Below, piece after piece: positions 43,097-52,093 of a DNA stretch of 64,000 bases (its first letter is position 1; every line of letters begins with the position of its first letter). Made by a program: the position numbers and the translations under genes. The DNA is from GCA-003244245 sp050699595 (lineage in GTDB: Bacteria; Actinomycetota; Actinomycetes; Mycobacteriales; Pseudonocardiaceae). The stretch lies in the NCBI GenBank assembly GCA_050699595.1, contig JBOHFI010000013.1, positions 36,161 through 100,160 on the forward strand, read 5' to 3'. The notes below the pieces were generated by a model that worked only from the letters and a program-made list of their open reading frames with translations, was not told the DNA's origin and did no database searches.

Positions 43097-43254
43097 CGAT
43101 GTCCAGTCGTCGCAGTTCCGGGCAGAGGGGTACGAGACTCAGACCGACGTCCTCGTACCGGGAACTACCTCATCCCGGCTGACAGTGACGGAAAGGTAAC
43201 GGTTCGTGGTGCAGTGCGCAATCACCTCGCCGGTAAATGTCGCCGATCAGGTGC
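43097..43254 (-). promoter_or_regulatory. Structured leader of the rpf gene
   Basis: The 158-base gap before rpf contains a strong stem: GGTACGAG (43129-43136) pairs with CTCGTACC (43152-43159) around 15 bases, and outer GTTCC (43115-43119) pairs with GGAAC (43161-43165). The structure ends about 19 bases before the start codon. Rpf genes in some actinobacteria are controlled by c-di-AMP riboswitches, but I cannot match the ydaO consensus here by eye. Confidence 0.45.
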
Positions 43255-44124
43255 TCAAGACCGACCAGTGGTGTCACTCGCACCGAACCGGGCCGCGAGG
43301 CGCCCGAACCCGAAGACCCGCTCGGCGGCAGCCGAGCTCGACGCCGCCAGCTCCGCTACGTCCTGCCCGCGCAACGCGGCAAGATCCCGAACGGTGTAGG
43401 GCAGGTTGGCCGGCTCGTTGGCCTTGCCGCGGTGCGGATGCGGGGTGAGGAACGGGGCATCGGTCTCCACCAGCAACTGCCCGTCGGGAACAAGCACCGC
43501 AGCCTCGCGCAGCGCGCGGGCATTGCGAAAGGTCACGGTGCCGGAAAAGGACAGCACATAGCCGGCGTCCACGCAGGCCCGCGCCATCGCGGCATCCCCG
43601 GAGAAGCAGTGGAACATCACCGTACGGGGCGGGCCCTCCTGCTCGAGCACCGCCAACACGTCGCCGTGGGCGTCCCGATCGTGGATCATCAACGGCTTGT
43701 CGACTCGCTTGGCGAGGTCGATGTGCCAGCGGTAGGCTTCCTGCTGCGCCTCGGGAGACGGGCAGCTCGGATCGACTCGAGTCCAGTGGTAATCCAGGCC
43801 GGTCTCCCCCACGGCCACCACCCGGGGAGCTCGTGCGAGCCGCTCGAGCTCGGCGCGGTCGGCGTCGGTCATCGCCGCCGTGCGGGTGGGATGCAACCCT
43901 ACCGCCGCGAAGACCCGATCGTCCCAGCTCGCCGCCTGCACCACCCAGCGCGCTGCGGTCATGTCGTCGGCCACCGTCACCACCGCGGCAACCCCCACCG
44001 CCGCAGCCCGGTCCAGAGCCGCCCGCACCCCCACCACATCAGTGGCCCCACAAGCGTCCAGATGCGTATGCGCATCAACCACCGTCCCCGGCAACGCCTC
44101 CGGCGCAGGCGCCCGCTCCATCAC
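43255..44124 (-). CDS. tatD: TatD-family metal-dependent DNase/hydrolase
   Basis: A 289-residue TIM-barrel metallohydrolase. The metal ligands are visible: VVDAHTHLD (HxH, about residue 20), VAVGETGLDYHW (Glu, about 108), MIHDRDAHGD, MFHCFSGD and the final Asp in LLVETDAPFLTPHPHRG. TatD proteins have 3'-5' exonuclease activity in DNA repair or degradation. Position next to rpfB is conserved in mycobacteria. The methionyl-tRNA synthetase gene that precedes tatD there is absent; the pel-like island follows instead. Confidence 0.92.
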   Translation of the reverse strand: MMERAPAPEALPGTVVDAHTHLDACGATDVVGVRAALDRAAAVGVAAVVTVADDMTAARWVVQAASWDDRVFAAVGLHPTRTAAMTDADRAELERLARAPRVVAVGETGLDYHWTRVDPSCPSPEAQQEAYRWHIDLAKRVDKPLMIHDRDAHGDVLAVLEQEGPPRTVMFHCFSGDAAMARACVDAGYVLSFSGTVTFRNARALREAAVLVPDGQLLVETDAPFLTPHPHRGKANEPANLPYTVRDLAALRGQDVAELAASSSAAAERVFGFGRLAARFGASDTTGRS

Positions 44125-44151
44125 ATCAACTCCTCCGCCCAGTCCGCATCA

Positions 44152-44201
44152 AGCGGGCTCAGCGGGGTAATTCGGTAGTCGGTTACCCCGCTGAGCCCGC
44201 T
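44152..44201. terminator. Long hairpin at the pelF 3' end
   Basis: A perfect 19-bp inverted repeat, 44152-44170 and 44183-44201, with a 12-base loop. The right arm covers the last codons and stop of the pelF-like gene (SAGSAG repeat), so the minus-strand transcript would fold right after the stop. There is no U tract. It most likely blocks transcription between pelF and tatD. Confidence 0.6.
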
Positions 44202-45829
44202 GAAAGCGAATCGAGAGTACAGGACGCCGGGGGTAGGTCGGTGTGGTCGGTTAGCGGGGGGAGGCTGCCGAGCTGGCGGTACAGGGTGTTGTACTGCCGC
44301 ATGGCGTCGTGCAGCTGGAAGAAATGCTCGACCCGGCCGCGTGCGTTGCTGGTGTACCGCTCGTAGCTGTCGAGATCGGCGAGGACGGTCTGGAGGCCGT
44401 CGGCCATGCCTTCGATGAGGTTGTCCGGCTTGACGAGTACCCCGCAGGAGTCCCAGGTGACCCCGGCGCCGGTGGTGAGCGGTTCACCGATGAGCTGGCT
44501 CATGCCACCGACCGCAGTGCCGACCGTGGGCACACCGGCGGTCATCGCCTCGAGCACGACGATGGGCTGGCCCTCGTTGTAGCTCGGCAGCACGAGGAGG
44601 TCGAAGTCGCCGAGCATCGCGCGAACGTTGACGGTGCCGCGGAAGGTGAAGTGCGGCTCGACTCCCAACTCGTCGATCTTCTCCTTGCACGACTCGTAGT
44701 AGCTCGGCACGTGGTCGGTCGGGCCGAGCACGTCGAGGTGCCAGTTCGTGATGCCGCGGTCGACGAGGATCCTGGCGGACTGGATGAACTCGAGCAATCC
44801 TTTGATGGGCACGACACGGGCGATGAAGACCAGGCGCCAGATCCGGGTGTCATGACCGACAAGAATCTGTTCGATGGCCTGCAGTCGCTGGTTATACACG
44901 CCGTCGAATTTCTTGATCTCCATGCCGTTGGGAACGACGGACACGTTGTCCGTGGGGGCACCGAGCTGCACTGCTTCCGCGATGGCATCCGGGTAGAGGT
45001 AGGTGATGTGGGCAGCGCTGGGATAGCAGAAGTGGCCCATCTCGATCCACCACGCCATCCACGCCCGCTGGGTGGGGGTGACGTCGAACTCTCGCCAGTC
45101 GCGGGACGCGACCTTCAGCGCCATGCTGCGTTCCAGAAGCGTGTTCACAGTGTCACGGACGTAGAGATTATGCTCCGTGAGCAGGAAAGACGTGTCGTTC
45201 TGCCGCGCCGCGGCAGCACCGACGAGCGAGGCATAGCCCGTGGTATGGGCGTGGTAAACACGGGCCTTCGGGTAACGCTGGCTCAGCAGAGCGTGGATCA
45301 GAGAGAAGAACTCGCGCATGAGCCAGAAGCTGTCCGTGAGCGGAAGCCCGATGTCGGGCATCCGCTCTACCAGCGCGGTCATGAACTCCGCGGAGCCGAG
45401 CAGGGCCGAGAGGGGATACCGCTGAGTGCGCGGGTTCAGGCCCTCGTCATACAGTTGCCAGGCCGGTTGCATGTCCCCCGCCAAGATCGCCCCCAGTGCG
45501 TCGAACAGCCGGTGGGCAAGGTACGACCGCGCGACGCTCGACATGCCCAGGTCCTTTGTACGCAGTGTGACGAAGTCGGCCCGGTGCTCCCGCATGCTGA
45601 TGTAGACAGCCTTGATCCACAGCACGTTCGACGGCACCCCGTAAAGGTCGACCACCGGGCTGTCCCGGTCCCATGTAATATGGATGATCCCGAAGGTCAG
45701 GTCGGGGTTGCCTTCCAGGATGTCGTGGATGACGGCCGATACCCCACCCTTCAGAAACGGGTAGGTCGACTCGGCGATAATCGCGACATCGACGTCGGGA
45801 TATTCTTCCTCGCCGGTTATCTCGATCAT
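44183..45829 (-). CDS. PelF-type family 4 glycosyltransferase
   Basis: A 548-residue glycosyltransferase with the features of PelF, which polymerises the Pel exopolysaccharide from UDP-sugars in the cytoplasm. The N-terminal part has VDVAIIAESTYPFLKGGVSA and HDILEGNPDLTFGIIHI. An unusually long central section follows (YHAHTTGYASLVGAAAA, LLTEHNLYVRD), and the donor domain has VVPNGMEIKKF, VFIARVVPIKGLLEFIQSA and LVLPSYNEGQPIVVLEAMTA. It is the second gene after a PelG-like gene on the same strand (81 bases between). Other known pel genes (pelA, B, C, D, E) are not in the window. Confidence 0.88.
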   Translation of the reverse strand: MIEITGEEEYPDVDVAIIAESTYPFLKGGVSAVIHDILEGNPDLTFGIIHITWDRDSPVVDLYGVPSNVLWIKAVYISMREHRADFVTLRTKDLGMSSVARSYLAHRLFDALGAILAGDMQPAWQLYDEGLNPRTQRYPLSALLGSAEFMTALVERMPDIGLPLTDSFWLMREFFSLIHALLSQRYPKARVYHAHTTGYASLVGAAAARQNDTSFLLTEHNLYVRDTVNTLLERSMALKVASRDWREFDVTPTQRAWMAWWIEMGHFCYPSAAHITYLYPDAIAEAVQLGAPTDNVSVVPNGMEIKKFDGVYNQRLQAIEQILVGHDTRIWRLVFIARVVPIKGLLEFIQSARILVDRGITNWHLDVLGPTDHVPSYYESCKEKIDELGVEPHFTFRGTVNVRAMLGDFDLLVLPSYNEGQPIVVLEAMTAGVPTVGTAVGGMSQLIGEPLTTGAGVTWDSCGVLVKPDNLIEGMADGLQTVLADLDSYERYTSNARGRVEHFFQLHDAMRQYNTLYRQLGSLPPLTDHTDLPPASCTLDSLSAGSAG

Positions 45830-45910
45830 GCTTTCGTCCTTGTCTCCAGTGTCCGGGCACGGACGTCGTGGGCATAGGTGTTGATGGCGGTGCCTGACGG
45901 CGGAGACTGG

Positions 45911-47374
45911 TCACCAGGCGGTCGCATGGCGCCAGAAGAACGTGTATTCCGGCGTCCGCCACGCAGCGAGACAGGCCTGGAGCGCGACGAAGAAAAGGAG
46001 TAACTCGATACCGGCGAGCACGAAGTACAGGACGGGCCCGGCCGGCATCGCGACGAACGCCACGCCGCACAGGACCAGGTGTGCACCGCTCAGTCCCTGC
46101 GACGCCCGACGCTGACCGATGTAGTCGAGCTTGTAACACAGCACCGTGGTCATCATGAACAACCACGACGCCGTGGCCACACCAGCGATGAGGCCCGCGC
46201 GACCAGGAGTGACGTTGATCATGATCAAGCTGATGCCGAAGGAGAGCAGTGAGCCGGCGAAAGCGGTGCGGAGGATCGAGGTCTGGACACAGGCGAACAG
46301 CGCCCGCGTGTACTCGCCGAGCTTGCTGATCGGCTCCTTCTCCATAGCCACTCGAAGTGACGTGACGGAGGAGTCGAACCCCGGCGCCAGCCGGATGAAG
46401 TAGTAGTTGTAGGCCAGGACCGCCGGCAGCAGCGCGAGGAAGACCGTCTCGACGGCGAAATGGTTGCTGTCTCTGAGAAAGTAGAACAGTTTATCGGCCC
46501 ACAGCACCGAGCCGAGCAACAGACCACGCACCACGTCCAGGAGCACCTCGACGGGATCGAGCGCGACCGGCCGGACGCGCAGGAACCGGCGCAGCAAGAC
46601 CAACTGCGGCAGCAAGCCGAGCAGCGGTGGCAGGAACCACGCAGTGGGGAAGACGAGCAGCGGGGTCGCATAGCCCGTCCACGCCAGCGCCCAGCCGAAG
46701 CGCTGGTGGCCGATGTTGATCACCACAAGAGACTGAGCGAACGCAAGATCGAGCGCACACAAGACGACGTAGGCGGACATGGTCTTCATCGACCACTGCG
46801 TGGCCAGCTGAACGGGAACCGCGAATAGCAGGATCGTCGGCAGCGACTGGGCGAAGGTCACGGGCCACACCTCGCAGAATCGGCGCCGAATCCTGTCCGT
46901 ATCGCCACCGGGGACCAGTGGCCCGATCGCCCGGTACAGCGGCATACACACACCCTGGCTGAGCCACGGCACAGTCAGGGCGACGACGAGCAGCAATGAG
47001 GTCAACGGCACTCCGCCGACTGCCGCCCCCGCCATACGCACGCTCGCGATCGGATAGATCAGCGTCAGAGTCCCCACCGGCCATAGGTGCAGGACCACCT
47101 GTAAGACCGACCGGGCGGAGATGGCCGAGCTGTGGCGCCGGCCCGTGCGGTGACGGCCGACGTGATGGTACCTGGTGAGCCATCGGAGGAGCAGCACCAC
47201 AAGCGCGACCGCACTGGCCGCCGCGAGTTCGGCGGCCACGCTGTTCAGCGTCCGCCATATCTGAGGCATCAGTGCAGTAGCACCCAGCAGCACAGCCGTG
47301 ACAGTGATGGGCAACCTGCGACTGACCAGCACGGATGCGGATGCCGTCGCCACTTCCAGCATCCGTTGGCCCAT
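45911..47374 (-). CDS. PelG-like polysaccharide transporter
   Basis: A 487-residue polytopic membrane protein with about 12 hydrophobic segments. It resembles PelG, a MOP-superfamily member that, with PelD/PelE, moves Pel polymer across the cytoplasmic membrane; characteristic are the acidic cytoplasmic region GLLLGSVLWADKLFYFLRDS and the loop FIRLAPGFDSSVTSLRVAME, followed by LGEYTRALFACVQTSILRTA. It precedes pelF and is divergent from a GHL15-like glycosidase gene. In gram-positive bacteria a reduced pelF-pelG set is known, so the pair may still be functional. Confidence 0.75.
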   Translation of the reverse strand: MGQRMLEVATASASVLVSRRLPITVTAVLLGATALMPQIWRTLNSVAAELAAASAVALVVLLLRWLTRYHHVGRHRTGRRHSSAISARSVLQVVLHLWPVGTLTLIYPIASVRMAGAAVGGVPLTSLLLVVALTVPWLSQGVCMPLYRAIGPLVPGGDTDRIRRRFCEVWPVTFAQSLPTILLFAVPVQLATQWSMKTMSAYVVLCALDLAFAQSLVVINIGHQRFGWALAWTGYATPLLVFPTAWFLPPLLGLLPQLVLLRRFLRVRPVALDPVEVLLDVVRGLLLGSVLWADKLFYFLRDSNHFAVETVFLALLPAVLAYNYYFIRLAPGFDSSVTSLRVAMEKEPISKLGEYTRALFACVQTSILRTAFAGSLLSFGISLIMINVTPGRAGLIAGVATASWLFMMTTVLCYKLDYIGQRRASQGLSGAHLVLCGVAFVAMPAGPVLYFVLAGIELLLFFVALQACLAAWRTPEYTFFWRHATAW

Positions 47375-47631
47375 GGCAGTCCCTTCAGCACTTCTTCAAC
47401 CGCGTGTGCGCGTCACGCACCCTGAGATTCGCTCGACACCATCGTGTCGTTACATCTCGAACGTGTTACGGCGCAGCTCGCCTGCGTTTGTTTCGCTGCA
47501 CGCAACAACGGCGCAGGGTGTTGTTTCGCTGCACGCAACAGCAGCACAGGATGTAACACCACGATGCGCACGGACGATTGGAGGTAGCGGAAGGTCACGT
47601 CGTCGTGAATGACACTGCCACCAGGGGAACG
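47375..47631. promoter_or_regulatory. Divergent region with two exact 20-bp repeats
   Basis: This 257-base region separates the divergent pelG-like and GHL15-like genes. It carries two identical 20-base copies of TTGTTTCGCTGCACGCAACA, at 47488-47507 and 47521-47540 (33-base period, about three helical turns). Each contains the partial dyad TGTTG...CAACA. Two GTTAC sequences lie on either side. This looks like a double operator for a regulator that controls both genes. Confidence 0.6.
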
Positions 47632-48711
47632 ATGAAGCGTCACGGCGCGTGGGTACGATACGGTGACCCCGTAGCCCCTGAGCAGATCTCCTTCGCGATC
47701 GCCAACTACCAGGTGGCGATCCTGCAACCCTGGGAGACGGACGCCGCGCGAGCGCTGAAGCAGGCACGACCGGACATGACGGTGCTGTGCTATAAATGCC
47801 TCTCCTCCACGCGCGAGTACGAACCCGGACCGATCTACTCCTCCGGTCTCGGCTACCGCGAGGCTGACGTGATGGGTGAGCATGTCTTCGCCCATCGGCC
47901 CAGCGGGACGCGTATCGAGTGGAATACCTACCCCGGCCATTGGCAGATGGCGGTGTGGGATGACGAGTACCGCACACGCTGGTGCCGCAACGTCGTCAAG
48001 GAGCTGGCGGGCTCGGCGTGGGACGGCGTGATGGCCGACAACGACGTGTACGACGATTACTACGGTTTGCAGCCACCGCTCGACGGCGGACGTCACATGG
48101 CTGATATCCGTCACGCTGTGGACGAGTTCGTCCCCCTCGCCGGGTCAGCCCTGAACGACATCGGCAAGCTACTGGTGCCCAACATCGCCGAGTCACGTCG
48201 TGACCCAGGACGCTGGGAAAGGCACAGCGCCTACGGGGGTGGCTTCGAGGAGGTCTGGCTCGCGCACGGCGCGGACGACTACTTCAGCACCGAGACAGTC
48301 CTCGCACAGGCCAGCCAGGCGCAAGGCCCGGGAATCACCATCATGCGGGTCGCCTCCGACGGGACCAACGAGCACCGGAACTTCACCTACGGCTTAGCCG
48401 CATTCTGGATCTTCGGTGGCGGCAAGGGCACCGCGTTCACCGCCACCGGCCACGACCAGTACAGCGTCACACCGTTCATCCCGCAGCTCAACTGGGATCT
48501 CGGTGAACCGCTGGAGGAGATCCGCCGACGCGGGAACGGCCGTTCCCGCCGTTTCAGGAACGGTTGGGCGGCGATAAACCTCAACACCCGACGCCGCGCA
48601 AGGGTGAAATTCTCCGTACCACAAGGCCTGTACTGCATCACTGGGCGGCCGGCACCGGACAGGGTCTCGCTGATGCCCCACGAGGGCTTACTCTACGTGT
48701 GCAAAACGTAA
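47632..48711 (+). CDS. Putative glycoside hydrolase (GHL15-like)
   Basis: A 359-residue protein resembling the putative glycoside hydrolase family GHL15, a TIM-barrel related to alpha-amylase-like families. Recognisable parts are AWVRYGDPVAPEQISFAIAN, VLCYKCLSSTREYEPG, HPGHWQMAVWDD-type loop (read as YPGHWQMAVWDDEYRTRW), GVMADNDVYDDYYGLQPP with acidic residues suited to catalysis, and EEVWLAHGADDYFSTE. It is probably a polymer-trimming or modifying enzyme for the pelFG product. No signal peptide is seen with the ATG at 47632, which has AGGGGA five bases before it; secretion would need a different start. It lies 15 bases before galE. Confidence 0.65.
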   Translation: MKRHGAWVRYGDPVAPEQISFAIANYQVAILQPWETDAARALKQARPDMTVLCYKCLSSTREYEPGPIYSSGLGYREADVMGEHVFAHRPSGTRIEWNTYPGHWQMAVWDDEYRTRWCRNVVKELAGSAWDGVMADNDVYDDYYGLQPPLDGGRHMADIRHAVDEFVPLAGSALNDIGKLLVPNIAESRRDPGRWERHSAYGGGFEEVWLAHGADDYFSTETVLAQASQAQGPGITIMRVASDGTNEHRNFTYGLAAFWIFGGGKGTAFTATGHDQYSVTPFIPQLNWDLGEPLEEIRRRGNGRSRRFRNGWAAINLNTRRRARVKFSVPQGLYCITGRPAPDRVSLMPHEGLLYVCKT

Positions 48712-48726
48712 CGTCGAGGACCACTC

Positions 48727-49689
48727 ATGACCTGGCTACTGACCGGTGGCGCCGGCTACATCGGCTCGCACATCGCGCACGCGCTCCACGCGACCGGCCG
48801 CGACGTCGTGGTACTCGACGATCTGTCCACCGGCCACCCCCACCGGCTGCCCCCGGCTGTTCCGCTGATCCAGACTTCAGTTCTCGACCACGAGGCGGTG
48901 GTCCAGGCGCTGCTCCGGCACAGCGTCACGGGAGTCATTCACCTCGCCGCGAAGAAATCAGTCAGCGAGTCGTTGGCACACCCCTAATACTACCACGAAC
49001 AGAACATCGTCGGCCTACACCGGCTTCTCGAGGCCATGCGCGCTGCCGACGTCACGCGGCTGGTGTTCTCCTCCAGCGCCGCGGTATACGGCGATACAGC
49101 CACCGATGTCATCGACGAAGCAACTCCCACCACGCCGGTCAGTCCCTACGGCGCGACAAAACTGACTGGTGAAAGATTGGTGCGCCGCGCCGGGCTCGAC
49201 ACCGGCATGGGATGGCTCGCATTGCGCTACTTCAACGTCGCTGGGGCCGGGGCGCTACACCTCGGCGACAAGGGCGTCTCCAACCTCATCCCGATGGTGT
49301 TTTACGCACTCGATCAGGGGCGCCGACCCCAGATCTTCGGCGCTGACTATCCCACCCCAGACGGGTCCTGCGTGCGCGACTACATCCACGTCACCGACGT
49401 CGCCGACGCCCACGTCACCGCCGCCCAGCACCTCGTATCCAACGTCTACAACATCAGCCGCGGGGTCGGTGTCTCGGTGAAAGAGGTCCTCCATATGGTC
49501 AGGAGCGCCACCGGTCACTCATTCGAGCCGGAGGTGGTGAACCGTCGCCCGGGCGACCCCCCGTCGGTCGTAGCCAGCACCGCAGCCATCCAGGCGGCGC
49601 TCGGTTGGACCGCCCGTCACGATCTGCGCGACATGGTCACCAGCGCCTGGACCAGTTGGCGCGCCCACAACCGGCCGCAAGCCGCCTAA
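48727..49689 (+). pseudogene. galE: UDP-glucose 4-epimerase gene interrupted by an in-frame TAA
   Basis: Complete GalE-type sequence in one frame, with a single stop codon TAA at 48985-48987. The N-terminal part has the NAD-binding TGGAGYIGSHI and DDLSTGHPHRLPP, and HLAAKKSVSESLAHP before the stop. After it come YYHEQNIVGLHRLLEAM, VFSSSAAVYGD, the YxxxK pair in SPYGATKLTGERL, RYFNVAGA and the C-terminal substrate-binding part. The stop replaces the position where relatives have Leu (PL-x-YY), consistent with TTA to TAA. A GTG or ATG restart near 49036 would lack the cofactor-binding domain, so the gene is probably inactive unless the stop is suppressed. Confidence 0.85.
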
Positions 49690-49707
49690 CCGCGCCTGCG
49701 TAGTATC

Positions 49708-49740
49708 GTCACTCATACGAGTTGCACTCGTATGAGTGAC
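49708..49740. repeat. 14-bp inverted repeat covering a start codon
   Basis: GTCACTCATACGAG (49708-49721) is perfectly complementary to 49727-49740 with a 5-base loop. It lies between the galE stop and the DUF4832-type gene; the ATG at 49732 is inside the right arm. It could act as a galE terminator or hide the downstream start codon. Confidence 0.7.
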
Positions 49741-51575
49741 GTGAGCGTGGTCGGCGGGTTGTGGCGGCGGGCACATCCCCGCGCTGCCGGGACAGTTGCC
49801 CATCGAACGTTCGCGACCGTCCTGATGTGCCTACTTGTCAGCGTGTGCGTCGCACAGCCGCACGCGGCGGCCGATACAAGCTCGGCAACCATCTCCGCCT
49901 GGAGTGGCCATAACGATGGCGCAACGAGTACGTACAGTTTCCGTTACACAGGTCCCCCGCATTATTTCCACGTGTTCATCGACTCCGACAACGCCACCAC
50001 GACAGGGTATCGAGTCGGCGAGGTCGGCGCCGACTATATGGTCGAGAGTGGCATCCTCTACCGATACCCGGGCAGCGGTGGTTCCTGGAGCTGGAGTCGG
50101 ATCGGCCCGGTACAGGCATCGCTGACCAGTTCCACCGCCGGCTACACCCATGCAGCGCTCCCAGATCGGCGAAACCTCCACAAGCCGTGCCACCGTCGTC
50201 TTCCAGATCAACGTCACCACAGGCGCGCCCTTGGTGACGACCTCCCCGTACGAGCACGTCTTCATCACCGGCGAGCGGCCCGATCAGCTCATACTGGGCG
50301 GAGAACGACGCGTCGACGGTGAGCTACCACGCGACTTTCTCACCGGTCGGCGGTTGGAACCACGTGTTCATCGACAGCGACGGTGACTCCTCGACCGGCT
50401 TTCCCACCGGGGGCATCTGGGCTGACTTCATGATCGAGAACGACTCGTTCTACCGCTACAGCGGCAGCAACGGGAGCTGGGCATGGACGCGGCTTGGCGA
50501 CGCGAACCAGATCGCATCCGGCAACGACCTCAGTTGGTCATTACCGCGAGCCTCGGTCGGTTTGTCGGCGGTGTCCACGGCTGCGATCGTGTTCAACACG
50601 GCCGGCGGTGCCGCCGCCTCGACCGAGGTGCATCACGAAGCTCTGACCGACGCCCCGCCGACCCCTACCGTCAGCCATACCTGTACTGGAACGTCCGCAC
50701 TGATAGCCAATCCCGACCGAGGTTTCTACCGCTACACCGACACACACTTTCGCGGTGACGGCACGGGCTCGACTCCGCTTGACGCGGCCACGCTGACCCA
50801 GTGGCGCACGCAGGAGAACATCACCCTCGTCCTCCGAATTTTCTATCTTGACAAGTTCGTTTCGCAAGACACCATCGACAGCGCTTCCCTGAACCTGATG
50901 GCCGCAGACTTCTCCGTAGCCCGTACGGCGAGCGTGAAACTGGTGGTACGCTTCGCCTATACCAATAGTTCGAGCGCCGACGCGCCACTTGCGCGTGCGC
51001 TCGGGCACATCCGGCAACTAGCGCCATTGCTCAACCAGTCCGCCGATGTCATCGACACCCTGGAGGCGGGCTTCGTGGGACGTTGGGGTGAATGATACTA
51101 CTCAGATAATTTCGCCAGCGACCCAGGAAATCCGGATAATCTCAGCGCAGCGGGCTGGTCCGCCCGGTCCAGTGTCCTTACCGCACTACTCGACTCCACC
51201 GATCCCGGAATTTTCGTCCAGGTGCGCTACCCGAGCATCAAGCAGCACATCTTCGGCACAACCGTTGACGCGCGCAGTTCTCGAATCGGCATCCACGACG
51301 ATTGTTTCCTGGCCGGGGCGGACGACTACGGCACCTTCGTCACCGCTACCGACCACCAGTGGTTGGCCGATCACGCACAGTCACTCCCGGTTGGCGGGGA
51401 GAGTTGCGTCGTCAACACGCCACGGACACTGTGGCCATCCGCCGGCACGGAGCTGAGCACATACCACTGGTCATTCCTCAACGCTGACCACAACGGCGAC
51501 GTGCTCACCTCGTGGGGCGCAGACGGGCTGACGCAGGCCAAGCAACGTCTGGGCTACCAGCTACGGCTGGAGTAG
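49732..51575 (+). pseudogene. Secreted DUF4874/DUF4832-type protein gene, broken
   Basis: An exported protein of about 610 residues in three frames. A signal peptide (Arg-rich start, TVLMCLLVSVCVA, cleavage after AQPHAAA) leads into a beta-sandwich-like unit (HVFIDSDNATTTGYRVGE, YRYPGSGGSWSWSRIG). The frame changes near 50150 and again near 50310, where a second copy begins (NHVFIDSDGDSSTG, YRYSGSNGSWAWTRLG). The C-terminal domain starts NPDRGFYRYTDTHFRGDG, reaches GFVGRWGE and is cut by TGA at 51093-51095 where relatives have Trp, then continues in frame with YYSDNF to 51575. DUF4832 proteins are glycosidase-like and common next to polysaccharide genes, including pelF-type loci. Confidence 0.8.
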
Positions 51576-52033
51576 GGGACCTTGGTGACCGGGAGCAGCC
51601 GGCCGCCGATGGCGCGCAGCAGCTCGACCCAGCGACCGTCTGGATGCACGATCAGCATCTCCCGAACCCGGAGTTCGGCATAGAAGTCGATCTTCTCGTA
51701 GGTCTCGTCACCCTTGGAACTGATCTCGACGACCAGCTCCGCGCCCTCGGCGCCGCGATCGGCTGCTGCCCAGGACGGCAGCCGAGCTGGTCAGGCACCC
51801 GGTAGTCGTCGTCAGCCCGGAACCAGACCCGTCTCGTAACGGGGACGAAGCCCGTTGCGCTTGGCCAGCGGCCCGAGTACCAGGAACAGCTCCGCACCTA
51901 CGTCTTGATGCGGACCTCCGGGCGGTGGCACCATGTGCAGGACTCCGTTCCACACCTCCTCGCGCCCGTCGAGCTCCAACCGGCGGCGCTCAGCGAGCAT
52001 CGCGGCGGGAACCTCCAACAACACGGCCCTCAT
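51554..52033 (-). pseudogene. Uma2-family (DUF820) endonuclease-like gene, frameshifted
   Basis: Reads as a Uma2-type restriction-endonuclease-fold protein in successive frames: VWNGVLHMVPPPGGPHQDVG and GLRPRYETGL in the first frame, FRADDDYRVPDQL in the second, then in the third ELVVEISSKGDETYEKIDFY with the catalytic E-x-K-like site, and LRVREMLIVHPDGRWVELLR to a stop at 51554. At least two single-base shifts (about 51825 and 51790) break it. Its 3' end overlaps the end of the DUF4832-type gene by 22 bases on the opposite strand. Confidence 0.75.
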
Positions 52034-52093
52034 GAGTGCAGGATAACCGACCAGGGCCGGAGCCGACGATCAGCCGGCGCCCGGGCCGGGCGC

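Noticed and set aside
43097..43254. c-di-AMP (ydaO-yuaA) riboswitch upstream of rpf
   Set aside because: The leader is structured, but I could not match the conserved ydaO core by eye, so only a structured leader is reported.
44309..45877. 522-codon open frame opposite pelF
   Set aside because: Antisense shadow; the PelF frame carries clear GT4 motifs and the antisense protein has no recognisable fold.
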